Notes: generated from the sequence alone by a model not told the origin. Positions 8,109 to 17,795 are shown, numbered from the stretch's first letter. The stretch: 64,000 nucleotides of DNA from Cucumibacter marinus DSM 18995 (GCF_000429865.1 NZ_KE386978.1:74763-138762), one strand, 5' to 3'. Translations and numbers: made by a program.

Positions 8109-9284
8109 ATGGCACAGAAACAGGGCAATCAGGGCGAGGTGGCTGTTTCCCTGCTGAAAGATCTGATCCGTTGCCCCACGGTAACGCCGGATGCGGGCAG
8201 CGCGCTCGATGTGACCCAGCGCTTCCTCGAGGGTCTCGGTTTCACCTGCACAAGGCTGACATTCGAGGGTGACGGCTCCTATCCGGTCGACAATCTGTTT
8301 GCGACGCGCGGCTCTGGCGGCAAGCACCTCTTGTTCTGCGGCCATGTCGATGTGGTCCCGCCGGGCGACGAAGGCGCATGGACCCATCCACCCTTCTCCG
8401 CCGAGGAAGCCGACGGCACTATCTGGGGGCGCGGGGCAGTCGACATGAAATCGGGCGTCGCGGCATTCTGCGCAGCGTTGGCCGATATCCCCGAAGGCGC
8501 AGGCACAATCTCGCTGGCCATCACTGGCGACGAGGAGGCTGACGGCATCAATGGCGTCAAGAAGCTGATGCAATGGGCCGATACCCAGGGCCATCGCTTC
8601 GATTTCTGTCTGGTGGGCGAACCGTCAAGCGTGGCCGAGATGGGCGACATGATGAAGATCGGACGCCGCGGCTCGCTGAGCGCCATCGTCACCGTGACGG
8701 GCGTGCAGGGTCACGTTGCCTATCCCGACCGGGCCCGCAATCCGCTGCCGCTGTTGGCGCGCATCGCCGATGCCCTCGATGCAGCCGAACTCGATCAGGG
8801 GACCACGCATTTCCCGCCGACCAATCTCGAACTCGTCTCCATCGATACGGGCAACACCGCTTCTAACATCATCCCCGCCTCGGGAACCCTGCAGTTCAAT
8901 ATCCGGTTCAACGACACCTGGACGCCGGACAGCCTTGCCGAATGGATCAGGGCCGAGATCGCCGCGGTGCCGGCAGATGAATGCGAAGTTTCCATCACGA
9001 TCAAGCCGGGCACCTCGCCGGTATTCCTGAGCGCCGACGCGCCGGCAATCGACATGCTGGCCAACGCCGTCACACGTGGTACGGGGCGCGAGCCGGTGCG
9101 CTCGACCACCGGCGGCACTTCGGACGGGCGCTATATCGCGCCCTATTGCCCGGTTGCCGAGTTCGGACTTGTCGGCGCCACCATGCACAAGGTGGATGAA
9201 CGGGTGCCTGTTGCCGAGGTCGTGACCCTCACCGGCATCTACACCGACTTCACCCGGACGTTTCTCTCGGATGAGCGCGCATGA
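8109..9284 (+). CDS. dapE: Succinyl-diaminopimelate desuccinylase
   Basis: DapE hydrolyses N-succinyl-LL-diaminopimelate to LL-DAP and succinate in lysine and peptidoglycan synthesis. The 391-residue protein shows the M20 metallopeptidase metal ligands: His in FCGHVDVVP, Asp in WGRGAVDMKSG, the Glu pair in TGDEEADG and a C-terminal His in ATMHKVDERV. The start at 8109 matches family length; the same open frame extends to 7347 but only as a shadow of DUF805 copy 3. The next gene overlaps it by 4 nt (ATGA). Confidence 0.97.
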   Translation: MAQKQGNQGEVAVSLLKDLIRCPTVTPDAGSALDVTQRFLEGLGFTCTRLTFEGDGSYPVDNLFATRGSGGKHLLFCGHVDVVPPGDEGAWTHPPFSAEEADGTIWGRGAVDMKSGVAAFCAALADIPEGAGTISLAITGDEEADGINGVKKLMQWADTQGHRFDFCLVGEPSSVAEMGDMMKIGRRGSLSAIVTVTGVQGHVAYPDRARNPLPLLARIADALDAAELDQGTTHFPPTNLELVSIDTGNTASNIIPASGTLQFNIRFNDTWTPDSLAEWIRAEIAAVPADECEVSITIKPGTSPVFLSADAPAIDMLANAVTRGTGREPVRSTTGGTSDGRYIAPYCPVAEFGLVGATMHKVDERVPVAEVVTLTGIYTDFTRTFLSDERA

Positions 9285-9868
9285 CGCTTCTTGAAGAGGC
9301 GCTGCTGGCAGCCCGGGGCTGGCTGGCCGTCTGGCGCCGTGATTCGCAGGCGCGGGCGTTTTTCGGTGACGGGCAACGAGCCCTTGTCACCTCGCTGATC
9401 GCGGTCGTGGTGCTGCATGCGGTGACCGTCACCCTGGCAATGGCCGCCGGCGAGCCCGATGCCACTTTGCGCGCCTATACCGATGTCGCGCAGTTCGCCG
9501 GAGTCGTTGGCGGGCTCTACCTCTACATCCGTGCCATGGGCCGGGAACCGGATTTCCTCCAATACCTGACGGCCAGCAACTGGCTTTCGGTGTTCCTGGT
9601 TCCGGTGAATCTGGGGTTGGTCGCGCTTCTGGTTCACGGCAGCGCCGCCCCGCCAGCCAACGCCGGGATGGCGGATCTGCTGGTACCCCTTGTCAGCCTG
9701 ACCGTCGTGCTCCTGATCACCATCGCGCTGATCCTCATTCAATTCCGCGCCACGCGCCTGTTTCTCGATTTCGGTGTGCTCAAAACCATCGGCTTGCTGC
9801 TTGCCGGGCTGATCGGCGGCGTGGTGGGCGCGATCCCTTACTGGCTGCTGGCCGGGCCGGTGGCTTAG
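9281..9868 (+). CDS. Small integral membrane protein, paralogue A
   Basis: I do not recognise the family. The 195-residue protein has an amphipathic N-terminus (EALLAARGWLAVWRRD), then about five hydrophobic helices. It is translationally coupled to dapE (4-nt overlap). The layout and N-terminal pattern (ALRGW/AARGW, RD, FVTSLI/LVTSLI, YLY) match the protein at 10062, so the two are probably diverged tandem duplicates. The second has NWND where this one has NWLS. No catalytic motif seen. Confidence 0.7.
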   Translation: MTLLEEALLAARGWLAVWRRDSQARAFFGDGQRALVTSLIAVVVLHAVTVTLAMAAGEPDATLRAYTDVAQFAGVVGGLYLYIRAMGREPDFLQYLTASNWLSVFLVPVNLGLVALLVHGSAAPPANAGMADLLVPLVSLTVVLLITIALILIQFRATRLFLDFGVLKTIGLLLAGLIGGVVGAIPYWLLAGPVA

Positions 9869-10061
9869 GCTGCCACTGCTTTGACTTTGCACCCAACAAT
9901 TCGATCCATGCTTTTCACACCGATCTTACGGGCGGTAGACTTCAACAGTAGCGTGTGGGGGATGGGCGCCAACCCATTGTCAACTCTGCCGCAGCCGAAG
10001 TGGTTGATCTCGCCGCCGAAAATGCCCACCTTGTCCCCATTCTAGGTGTATTGTGCGGCGA

Positions 10062-10634
10062 ATGACCTTTTCAGAAGAAATCCAGTCTGCCTTGCGCGGC
10101 TGGTGGGCGGTCCTCCGAAACGACCGATCCGCTCCGGACCAGTTCGATCTTTCCCTTCGGGGCTTCGTGACCTCCCTGATCCCGGTGGTCGCGCTGATGG
10201 TGTTCGTGCAGCCGCTCAATCTCGGCGAAACCGCCGAGGGCGTGTTTATCGTGCCCGCCTATGCGCTCGTCATCCTGCAGGCCTATCTCTATGCGGCCCG
10301 GGTGATCGGGGTTTACGCATTCCTGCGGCTGGTCAAGCGCGAACGGGCGCTGGTGCCGCTCCTCACCGTTTGGAACTGGAACGATGTGATCGTGACCGCG
10401 GCCGCGCTGGTCCTCACCCTTGTGGGGCTCAACGGCATGTTCTTCATCGTGGTCGTGTATTCGGTGCTGCTGTTCTATTTCGTGCGTTCGAGCCAGATGA
10501 TCGCAGGGCTCGACGTGCCGATGATCCTGGGCATGGGGATTGCGATGTTCGCCGCAATGATGATCGCCATGATGCCCTTCGCCCCGTTCATCGCCGAGCA
10601 CATGGCCGCGCTCGGAAACATGCAGACGCAATAG
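10062..10634 (+). CDS. Small integral membrane protein, paralogue B
   Basis: A 190-residue protein with about five membrane segments, sharing layout and motifs with the protein at 9281 (SALRGWWAVLRND, then FVTSLIPVVAL). A GTG at 10053 in the same frame would add three residues; AGGTG upstream gives it weak support. It ends four nt before the convergent truA stop. The 190 nt between the two paralogues show no clear signal. Function unknown. Confidence 0.68.
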   Translation: MTFSEEIQSALRGWWAVLRNDRSAPDQFDLSLRGFVTSLIPVVALMVFVQPLNLGETAEGVFIVPAYALVILQAYLYAARVIGVYAFLRLVKRERALVPLLTVWNWNDVIVTAAALVLTLVGLNGMFFIVVVYSVLLFYFVRSSQMIAGLDVPMILGMGIAMFAAMMIAMMPFAPFIAEHMAALGNMQTQ

Positions 10635-10638
10635 GCGC

Positions 10639-11379
10639 TCAGGGGTAATCGACGCGGATGAGATATAGGCCGTCGGGCGGGGCAACCGTACCGCAACGGG
10701 TCCTGTCGGCGGCGTCAAGCGCTGCGCGCATCTCCGCAATCGGCCATTTGCCCTCGCCGACCAGCTTGAGCGAACCGGCAAGCGAACGCACCTGGTTGTG
10801 CAAAAAGCTCTGGGCCGAGGCGCGGATCACCACCATTTCCCCTTCCCGCGAAACATCGAGCCGGTCGAGGGTCTTGATCGGGGATTTCGCCTGGCACTGG
10901 GCGGCGCGGAAGGTGGTGAAGTCGTGCTTGCCGAGGATGGTCTGCGCCGCCTCATGCATGGCGCCGGCATCGAGCGGTTGAGGCACCTGCCATACCCGGT
11001 TGGCCTCAAGCGCGGGGCGGGCGCGACGATTGAGGATCAGGAATTCATAATGCCGGGCGGTGGCAGAAAATCGGGCCTCGAAGGTTTCTTCGACCTGCTG
11101 GCAATCGATGATGATCACCGGATCGGGCTTGAGGTGGTGATTGATCGCTTCGGCGACGCGAAACGGGTCCCACTCGCGGGTGAGATCGATATGGGCGACC
11201 TGGCCACGCGCATGCACGCCCGCATCGGTGCGACCCGCCGCCTGGCTCGTCACGTCCTCGCCCGAAAAGCCGAGCACCGCCTCCTCGAGCGCCTGCTGGA
11301 CGCTGGGCCCGTGCGCCTGGCGCTGCCAGCCCATGAAGGGCGTCCCGTCATATTCGATGGTCAGCTTGTAGCGGGGCAT
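10639..11379 (-). CDS. truA: tRNA pseudouridine(38-40) synthase
   Basis: TruA isomerises U38, U39 and U40 in the anticodon stem-loop of many tRNAs. The 246-residue protein opens [12 protein letters not shown] and has the catalytic aspartate in [14 protein letters not shown]. Length is typical. The start at 11379 is set by this conserved N-terminus; the open frame extends 14 codons further without family character. In relatives truA often clusters with fmt and def, as here, although a small gene and a glycosyltransferase intervene on the other strand. Confidence 0.96.
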   Translation of the reverse strand: MPRYKLTIEYDGTPFMGWQRQAHGPSVQQALEEAVLGFSGEDVTSQAAGRTDAGVHARGQVAHIDLTREWDPFRVAEAINHHLKPDPVIIIDCQQVEETFEARFSATARHYEFLILNRRARPALEANRVWQVPQPLDAGAMHEAAQTILGKHDFTTFRAAQCQAKSPIKTLDRLDVSREGEMVVIRASAQSFLHNQVRSLAGSLKLVGEGKWPIAEMRAALDAADRTRCGTVAPPDGLYLIRVDYP

Positions 11380-11414
11380 GTAGTTTTCTGTTCGACTCAC
11401 GGAGGGGAACGGGA

Positions 11415-11648
11415 ATGGCACTCATTCGAAAATTCGAGCCGCTCTCATTGCAGAGAAACAGCCTTCATGACGAGATTGAAGCGCGATATGCGATTTTGGA
11501 GCAAGATGGCAAGGCATTGGTGCAAATAAACACCGTCGGACGGAAGACCCGCGAAATGCCCGGTAAAACCAGTCAGTCACTGCAGCTAGATCGGCAGAGT
11601 GGGAAGCAACTCTACGACATCCTGAAAAAGGCGTTTCAATTCGACTGA
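11415..11648 (+). CDS. Small conserved protein, 77 aa
   Basis: A 77-residue soluble protein (opening [20 protein letters not shown], later [14 protein letters not shown]). Similar short proteins occur in alphaproteobacteria, sometimes mislabelled as a formyltransferase because of fmt neighbours; no enzyme motif is visible. Sequence around it is AT-richer than the flanks. GGAGGGGAACGGGA precedes the ATG. Its stop overlaps the next start by one base (TGATG), so it is coupled to the glycosyltransferase. Confidence 0.65.
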   Translation: MALIRKFEPLSLQRNSLHDEIEARYAILEQDGKALVQINTVGRKTREMPGKTSQSLQLDRQSGKQLYDILKKAFQFD

Positions 11649-13165
11649 TGCCTTCTGGAATCACCTCAGATTACGTCTCGCCCCTCTGGGCCCGGCCTTT
11701 CTTCATCATCATCGTCGTTGCGGCGGTTACCGCCTTCAAGATCTGGCTGGCCGGCGCGACCAATCTGGTTGCCGATGAAGCTTATTACGCCATGTGGGCC
11801 GAGTATCTTCAGCCCGGCTATTTCGACCACCCGCCCATGGTGGCGCTGTTCATCGCCGGCGGACAGGCACTCGGCATGGAAGGCGAATTCGGGGTGCGGC
11901 TTTTTGCTGTCGGCGCGGGGGCGCTGGTGCCGCTCCTTCTCTATCGCATGGCGGTGGCGCTGTTTGCCGACGCGCGGGTCGGGGCGCTGGCCGCCATATG
12001 GTCCCTGTTCACGCCATCCTCGGCGCTGGGACTGTTCCTCACTACGCCCGATGCGCCCTCGATCCTGTTCTGGACGCTCGCTCTGTGGGCGGTGGCCGAA
12101 CTCGCCCAGTCACGGCATCCGCGCTGGTGGTATGCGGTGGGGCTGTTTGCCGGGCTCGGGGTTCTGTCGAAATACACCAACCTGTTTTTCGGTGCGGGCC
12201 TTGTCCTGTGGATCCTGATCCGCCCGGCTCGCTGGGGCTATCTAACCCAAAGGCAACTCTGGCTCGGCGGATTGCTGGCCGGGTTGGTGGTCGCTCCGCA
12301 TCTCCTGTGGAGCGCGGCGAATGATTGGCCGAGCTTCACCCTGCAGTTCGGGCGGTCTGCCGACCTCATCGACGGCCAGGGGCCACCGGCCAATCTCGGC
12401 GAGTTCCTCGCCAGCCAGGTGTTGATCGTCGGCCCGTTCCTGTTCGTGCTCATCGTGCTTGGTTATGGCCTGCACCTGCTGCATCGCTGGCGGATGGATC
12501 GCGAGGGCACTTCCCTCCTCGTCTGGAGCAGCCTGCCGATCCTTGTCTATTTCCTGGTTCATGCCGCCGGGTCGCGTGCAGAAGCGAACTGGACGCAACC
12601 AGTCTGGCCAGCGCTCACCCTGCTCGGCGCATGGACGGCCGTCACCATAGCGGACAGCCGCGGTTTCCGCGCGCTCGGCCAGATCCTTATCGGTGGGCGC
12701 ACCATCGCCGGCATCGCACTGGTGGGGTTGATCTATGCCCAGGCCAGCCTGCCGCAGGTTCGGGTGGCGGGGACCGACCGCACCGATGAATTGCATGGCT
12801 GGGAGGCAGCTGCCGCGCGGATCGATGAGCTGGCGGAAAGTCAGAATGCAAGCTGGATCGGGGTCAGTGGCAGCTATGGGCTGACCGGTCTTGTGCGATT
12901 CTACGTCGGCGGGGGTGAGGGCCGGCTGGTCCTGCCGGTCGATGACGGCGCGCGCTATGGCTTCCTGCCCAAGCTGGACCTGCCAGGCGGACCGGCCCTT
13001 TTGGTGGTCGATGCCGATGCTGACCGGGCGCCGCAGCTCCCGGCTTCACTCGCCAACCGCGCGCGGTTGATCGAAATTGTCAGCCGCGACTGGGGCGGAG
13101 AGCCCCGCGATTTCTATGCGGTGTTCCGAGTGGAAGACGGGGCCTTGGCCCCGGCGCGGCGATGA
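11648..13165 (+). CDS. GT39/ArnT-like membrane glycosyltransferase
   Basis: The 505-residue protein has about ten membrane helices. An early acidic loop VADEAYYAMWAEYLQPGYFD (near residues 38-57) and a second TTPDAPSILFW loop match the PMT/GT39 superfamily, which uses lipid-linked sugars on the periplasmic face. The C-terminal 150 residues are soluble and likely periplasmic. Donor and acceptor are unknown; envelope glycan or lipid modification is likely. It is one base coupled to the preceding 77-residue gene and converges on fmt 6 nt apart. Confidence 0.8.
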   Translation: MPSGITSDYVSPLWARPFFIIIVVAAVTAFKIWLAGATNLVADEAYYAMWAEYLQPGYFDHPPMVALFIAGGQALGMEGEFGVRLFAVGAGALVPLLLYRMAVALFADARVGALAAIWSLFTPSSALGLFLTTPDAPSILFWTLALWAVAELAQSRHPRWWYAVGLFAGLGVLSKYTNLFFGAGLVLWILIRPARWGYLTQRQLWLGGLLAGLVVAPHLLWSAANDWPSFTLQFGRSADLIDGQGPPANLGEFLASQVLIVGPFLFVLIVLGYGLHLLHRWRMDREGTSLLVWSSLPILVYFLVHAAGSRAEANWTQPVWPALTLLGAWTAVTIADSRGFRALGQILIGGRTIAGIALVGLIYAQASLPQVRVAGTDRTDELHGWEAAAARIDELAESQNASWIGVSGSYGLTGLVRFYVGGGEGRLVLPVDDGARYGFLPKLDLPGGPALLVVDADADRAPQLPASLANRARLIEIVSRDWGGEPRDFYAVFRVEDGALAPARR

Positions 13166-13171
13166 AGCTGG

Positions 13172-14101
13172 TCAGGACACGACTTTGGCGATCCTGAGCC
13201 CGCGGGCGAACTCACTGGCCTGCATCGGTTTCGAACCCGCGCGCTGAAGTTCGGTGATGCGCACTGCGCCCTCCCCGCAGCAAACAGTGACACCCTCGGC
13301 GTCGATGACCGCGCCGGGTTCGCCATTGCCATCGACCGTGACGGCGCGCAGCGCCTTGATGCGCTGGGGTTTGCCCCCCTTGTCCCCTTCCGCCTCGAAC
13401 CAGGCGCCGGGAAAGGGCGAGAGACCGTTGATATGCGCCCGGACCGCGTCTGCAGGCTGCGCAAAATCGATTCGGGTCTCGGTCTTGTCGATCTTTTTGG
13501 CGTAGGTTGCGCCATCCTCAACCTGCGCGGTGAAACTCAACCCGCCACGCTCCAGGGCGGCAAGGGCCCGCCCCATCATGTCCGCGCCGAGCACCATCAA
13601 CTGATCATGGAGTTCACCGGCCGTCATTTCCGGTGTGATGGAGACGCGTTCGATCAGCCCTACAGGCCCGGTATCGAGCCCCTTTTCCATTCTCATGACC
13701 ATGATGCCGGTTTCGGTGTCTCCGGCCATGATCGCCCGCTGGATCGGCGCGGCGCCGCGCCAGCGCGGCAATAACGACGCGTGCAGGTTCAAGCAGCCAT
13801 ATTCGGGGGCGTTGAGCACGGCTTCAGGCAACAAAAGCCCGTAAGCGACAACCACCGCCACATCAGCATCGAGCGCGGCGAAGGCCTCGCGGTCCTGTTC
13901 CGCCTTGAAATTGTCGGGGGTGCGCACCTCGATGCCGAAGCCTTCGGCGGCCTCGTGCACCGGCGATTTTCGTTCGCCCTGCCCGCGACCCGCCGGGCGC
14001 GGCGGCTGGGTGTAAACCGCACACACGTCATGGCCGCGCGCCACCAATTCGGTCAGCGTCGGCACGGAAAATTCCGGCGTGCCCATGAAGATGATGCGCA
14101 T
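13172..14101 (-). CDS. fmt: Methionyl-tRNA formyltransferase
   Basis: Fmt formylates initiator Met-tRNA with 10-formyl-THF. The 309-residue protein begins [16 protein letters not shown] and carries the [16 protein letters not shown] segment that holds the folate-binding and catalytic loop. The start at 14101 matches the family; the frame stays open upstream for 55 codons without support. It lies 26 nt after def, the enzyme that later removes the formyl group, so the two form a classic operon. Confidence 0.97.
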   Translation of the reverse strand: MRIIFMGTPEFSVPTLTELVARGHDVCAVYTQPPRPAGRGQGERKSPVHEAAEGFGIEVRTPDNFKAEQDREAFAALDADVAVVVAYGLLLPEAVLNAPEYGCLNLHASLLPRWRGAAPIQRAIMAGDTETGIMVMRMEKGLDTGPVGLIERVSITPEMTAGELHDQLMVLGADMMGRALAALERGGLSFTAQVEDGATYAKKIDKTETRIDFAQPADAVRAHINGLSPFPGAWFEAEGDKGGKPQRIKALRAVTVDGNGEPGAVIDAEGVTVCCGEGAVRITELQRAGSKPMQASEFARGLRIAKVVS

Positions 14102-14127
14102 ATCGACTTTCGGCTTTCGCCGGCGCG

Positions 14128-14643
14128 CTAGCTGGCGCGCTTGGCGAGCTTGTTGAATTTCTTGATGACGCGGTCGCGTTTCAGCCGCGAGATATGATCG
14201 ATGTAAAGCACGCCGTTGAGATGGTCGATCTCGTGCTGGACGCAGATTGCCAGCCGGTCGGTACAATGCCGGGTGACGGTTTCACCGTTCTCGTCGGTGA
14301 ATTTGACGGTCACCTCGGCCGCGCGCTCGACATCGTAGTAGATCTCGGGAATCGACAGGCACCCCTCCTCGGACACAACGCGATCCTCGGATTCCTCGAC
14401 AATCTCGGGATTGATGAGCGCGATCGGGCCGGTCTGCGGGTCGTCCTCGCGCTGGATATCGATCACGACGATGCGTTCGAGCACACCGATCTGGGGTGCC
14501 GCCAACCCGATGCCAGGGGCGTCATACATGGTGTCGAACATGTCCTTGATGAGGGTCCTGGTGTCCTCATCGATCGTCTCCACCGGCTTGGCGACTTCTT
14601 TCAGTCGCGGATCGGGGATGACGAGTATTTCGCGTAGGCTCAT
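14128..14643 (-). CDS. def: Peptide deformylase
   Basis: Def removes the N-formyl group from nascent proteins. All three motifs are present: [20 protein letters not shown] (Cys metal ligand) and [11 protein letters not shown] (HExxH). Length 171 residues is normal for a type 1 PDF. The start [14 protein letters not shown] at 14643 has AAGGA 8 nt upstream; ATGs at 14652 and 14682 in frame are less well placed. First gene of def-fmt. Confidence 0.97.
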   Translation of the reverse strand: MSLREILVIPDPRLKEVAKPVETIDEDTRTLIKDMFDTMYDAPGIGLAAPQIGVLERIVVIDIQREDDPQTGPIALINPEIVEESEDRVVSEEGCLSIPEIYYDVERAAEVTVKFTDENGETVTRHCTDRLAICVQHEIDHLNGVLYIDHISRLKRDRVIKKFNKLAKRAS

Positions 14644-14742
14644 CGTGTCCATCCTTTGCGATTGTGCAATATGGGCATTCAACCGGTTTGGTCAACCGCT
14701 CAAACCCCGGCGCAAGCGCGGCGAATCGGCTAGTTTCACGCG

Positions 14743-16152
14743 ATGGATTACGAAGTGTTCGTTTTGGGCGGGACCCCGGTCACCGTCGCTCATCTCACCA
14801 TTGCCGGGGTGGCGCTGGCGCTCGTGCTGTTGGCGGCGATCATCGTCATCATCACGCGCAGTTCGCGCCAGCGTACCGAAGAGGCCGCGCAGGCGGCCAC
14901 CGATGCGCTGCGCACAAGTTTCAATCAGCAGATCGCGGAACGCGATACGCGGCTGAGAGAAGCCGCCGAACGGCTCGACGACCAGTTCACCCGCATCACC
15001 CAGTTGGAAGCGGCCAAGGCCACGCTCGAAACCCGCCTGGTCGAACAGGCCCGGCACAACGAATCCGCCGAAAAGCGCAACCAGCAGGCGCTGGAAGAGA
15101 TGTCCGAGCGCTTCAAGGCGATCTCGGGCGAAATCCTCACCCAGCACGGGGAGACCTTTTCTCGCCAGAACCGCGAACAGGTCGATCTGCTGCTCAAGCC
15201 GTTGCGCGAGAAAATCACCCAGTTCCATGAGGGCCTGTTGAAAGACCGTGCGGCGCTTGGGGCAGAGATCAAGTCGCTTACCGAACGCACACTGCAAATA
15301 TCGTCCGATGCAAACAACCTCACCCGGGCCCTCAAGGGCAGCGCCCAGACCCAGGGCGCCTGGGGCGAAATGATCCTTTCGACCATTCTCGAACGGTCCG
15401 GCCTGCGCGAAGGCGAACAATACCGCATTCAGCAGTCCCATACGGCGGAAGGTGGCGGTCGACTGAGGACCGATGTCGAAATCCTGATGCCGAACGACGA
15501 TGTGCTGATCATCGATTCCAAGGTCTCGCTGACCGCGTTCGAGACCTTTACCAATGCCAGCGAAGACCATGACCGGCAGGCCAGCCTCAAGGCGCATATC
15601 GATTCGATCCGCACCCATATCCGCACCCTTTCGGACAAAGAATATCAGCGCCACACGGGCTCTGGGCTCGACTATGTGGTGATGTTCGTGCCCATCGAGG
15701 CGGCGCTTGGCGCTGCGGTGGGGGCAGATCGTGATCTTATCGAATTCGGTATCACCCGCGGCGTGATGCTGACGACGCCGACCACGCTCATGACCATATT
15801 GCGCACGGTGCGCAATCTCTGGGATGTGGAGAAGCGGCACCAGAATGCCGAGGAAATCGCCAACCGGGCCGGCAAGCTCTATGACAAGGTCGAGGGCTTC
15901 CTGACCAATATGGACAAGATCGAAAAGGGCCTCGAAAGCGCCATGAAAGGCTACTCGGATGCCCGCAGCCAGCTTGCCGAGGGGCCGGGCAATGTCCTCA
16001 GACAGGTCGAGATGCTGCGAGAGCTGGGCGCCAAGACCAACAAGCAATTGCCGCCCAAATGGTCCGTGGAACCGGATTCGCCGGCCGAGGACCAGACGCG
16101 TCGAATCGACCCGCCCGCCTCCGATAAAACTGAGCGCGAAGACATCGGGTGA
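14743..16152 (+). CDS. rmuC: DNA recombination protein RmuC
   Basis: RmuC limits inversion and recombination at short repeats; the family carries a restriction-endonuclease-like domain. The 469-residue protein has an N-terminal membrane helix (about residues 18-45), a long coiled coil to about residue 150, and the core TQGAWGEMILSTILERSGLREG followed by LIIDSKVSLTAFE, which holds the D...(D/E)xK-like acidic residues. It is divergent from def with 99 nt between. Length is usual for the family. Confidence 0.95.
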   Translation: MDYEVFVLGGTPVTVAHLTIAGVALALVLLAAIIVIITRSSRQRTEEAAQAATDALRTSFNQQIAERDTRLREAAERLDDQFTRITQLEAAKATLETRLVEQARHNESAEKRNQQALEEMSERFKAISGEILTQHGETFSRQNREQVDLLLKPLREKITQFHEGLLKDRAALGAEIKSLTERTLQISSDANNLTRALKGSAQTQGAWGEMILSTILERSGLREGEQYRIQQSHTAEGGGRLRTDVEILMPNDDVLIIDSKVSLTAFETFTNASEDHDRQASLKAHIDSIRTHIRTLSDKEYQRHTGSGLDYVVMFVPIEAALGAAVGADRDLIEFGITRGVMLTTPTTLMTILRTVRNLWDVEKRHQNAEEIANRAGKLYDKVEGFLTNMDKIEKGLESAMKGYSDARSQLAEGPGNVLRQVEMLRELGAKTNKQLPPKWSVEPDSPAEDQTRRIDPPASDKTEREDIG

Positions 16153-16165
16153 GCGACCAGTCAAT

Positions 16166-16183
16166 CATCGTTGTTCAACGATG
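16166..16183. other. Short perfect palindrome after rmuC
   Basis: CATCGTTG-TT-CAACGATG is a perfect 8-bp stem with a 2-nt loop, 13 nt after the rmuC stop. It has no T-run, so it may be a protein-binding site or a weak transcript end rather than an intrinsic terminator. Confidence 0.3.
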
Positions 16184-16273
16184 TGAAACAGCGCGATCCT
16201 ATATTTCGCCCTTCAGAACGAAACCGGAAGCGCCATCTATGCGTAGTATGGTTAGGTTGCATTGGAGGTCGCG

Positions 16274-16585
16274 ATGGCTCAGCGCGCATATCCCGGCACG
16301 AATCCGGCACGCCAGCATGGCGGGTCCGCCGATCCGGACGCCCTGATCAGGCCGATCCGGCAGGCAGAAGTACGTGACCTGCTCTACAATACCGACCGGC
16401 CGTTTTCGGAGCGATTTGAAGCTCTTATGTCGTTGCGCACAGAACTGAACGCCGCTGTGAATGGCGATGGCGACGGTGAAATCACTCAGAAACTGGGCGA
16501 AATCGATGTTGCCTTGGCGCTGATGGAGCGGACCCGAGGGGTGATGATGCCGCCGGGTGCGGAACCGCGTCGACCGCGCCAGTGA
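16274..16585 (+). CDS. Hypothetical protein, 103 aa
   Basis: I do not recognise this protein. It is soluble; residues 35-90 look helical and the ends are Pro/Arg rich. The start at 16274 is chosen because GGAGG lies 7 nt upstream. An opposite-strand frame of similar length exists, but the ribosome site and codon pattern favour this strand. Function not assignable. Confidence 0.5.
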   Translation: MAQRAYPGTNPARQHGGSADPDALIRPIRQAEVRDLLYNTDRPFSERFEALMSLRTELNAAVNGDGDGEITQKLGEIDVALALMERTRGVMMPPGAEPRRPRQ

Positions 16586-16614
16586 TTGCGCATTCACTTC
16601 AGGATTGACGCGCA

Positions 16615-16654
16615 CAATTTTTCCACGCGCTTCCCAATTTTTCCACGCGCTTCC
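16615..16654. repeat. Exact 20-bp tandem duplication
   Basis: CAATTTTTCCACGCGCTTCC occurs twice back to back (16615-16634, 16635-16654) in the non-coding stretch before the Tat-exported hydrolase gene. Nothing else is recognisable in 16586-16827 apart from the GGGGGGAG ribosome site. A similar 20-bp exact tandem exists at 29621-29660. Confidence 0.9.
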
Positions 16655-16827
16655 ATTGTATCGCCCTCACCGAGCCCCATCTTGGTCATACTCGATGGCT
16701 AGTGTCCGACACGTCCGGCACAGTCGAACGCCGGCCAGTTATTGATTGAAACGGGCGACGCAAGACTCGCGCGTTTGTGCATTTCGTTTTACTTTCCTGC
16801 GTTCCTCGTCATGGGGGGAGACATTTC

Positions 16828-17724
16828 ATGACGGACCAATCGAATACTGAGAATTCACCGCGCATCACTCAGGAGATGATAGCGCTTTACGACGATTACA
16901 CGCATCTCTCGCTGGATCGGCGCAAGTTCATGAACCAGCTTGCAAGGCTTGCAGGGTCGGCCACCGCGGCCACCACCGCTGCAGCAATGATGGCGGCGGA
17001 TGCGCAGGCCGAATCCATGGTATCGCACGCCGATCCGCGGCTGGAGACGGACACGATCCGTTGGGGCGTGCCAGGCGGCGACATGCAGGGATATTGGGCC
17101 CGGCCGGTCGACGCTCAGGGTCCTCTGCCTTCAGTGATTGTGGTGCACGAAAACCGGGGCCTCAACGAACACATCAGGGATGTGGCGCGCCGCGTGGCGC
17201 TTGAAGGCTTCAACGCGCTGGCGCCCGATTTCCTGTCACTTCAGGGTGGCACACCCGATGATGAACTCGCCGCCCGCGGCATGTTCCGCGATCTCGATCC
17301 GCATCAGACAACCAAATCCGGCGTGGCGACGGTGATGTTTCTCAAGGACCATCGGCTCGGCAATGGCAAGGTCGGTGCCATGGGGTTTTGTTGGGGTGGC
17401 GGCACGGTCAATCAGATCGCGGTGAATGCCGAAGGTCTTGATGCCGGGGTTGCCTATTACGGTGCCCAACCCGCTGTTTCCGATGTGCCGAATATCAAGG
17501 CGCGGATGCTTTTGCATTATGCGGGGCTCGACGGGCGTATCAATGCGGGAATCGAACCGTTCCGGCAGGCGCTCGATGCCGCCGGTGTCGACTACGCCCT
17601 GCATGTTTATGAGGGCGTCAATCACGCCTTCAACAATGACACGTCGGAGGCGCGCTATGACCCGGAGGCGGCCGATCTCGCCTTCATGCGCACCATCGAC
17701 TTTTTCAACGAATCGCTGCGCTAG
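16828..17724 (+). CDS. Tat-exported dienelactone hydrolase family protein
   Basis: The 298-residue alpha/beta hydrolase has a twin-arginine motif DRRKFM (R31-R32), a hydrophobic Ala-rich segment and a likely cleavage near AQA (59-61), so it should be folded before export. The nucleophile elbow is GFCWGG (C188), the cysteine version typical of dienelactone hydrolases, with an Asp in HYAGLDGR and His in GVNHAF. GGGGGGAGA lies upstream of the 16828 start. No chlorocatechol pathway genes are nearby, so the substrate is unknown. Confidence 0.87.
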   Translation: MTDQSNTENSPRITQEMIALYDDYTHLSLDRRKFMNQLARLAGSATAATTAAAMMAADAQAESMVSHADPRLETDTIRWGVPGGDMQGYWARPVDAQGPLPSVIVVHENRGLNEHIRDVARRVALEGFNALAPDFLSLQGGTPDDELAARGMFRDLDPHQTTKSGVATVMFLKDHRLGNGKVGAMGFCWGGGTVNQIAVNAEGLDAGVAYYGAQPAVSDVPNIKARMLLHYAGLDGRINAGIEPFRQALDAAGVDYALHVYEGVNHAFNNDTSEARYDPEAADLAFMRTIDFFNESLR

Positions 17725-17795
17725 CAGCCTACAACCGGCAGGGTCGCGCTCCGTGGGGGCGGCGCGGCACTGCAAGCCCAGGAAAGGCCCCCACC

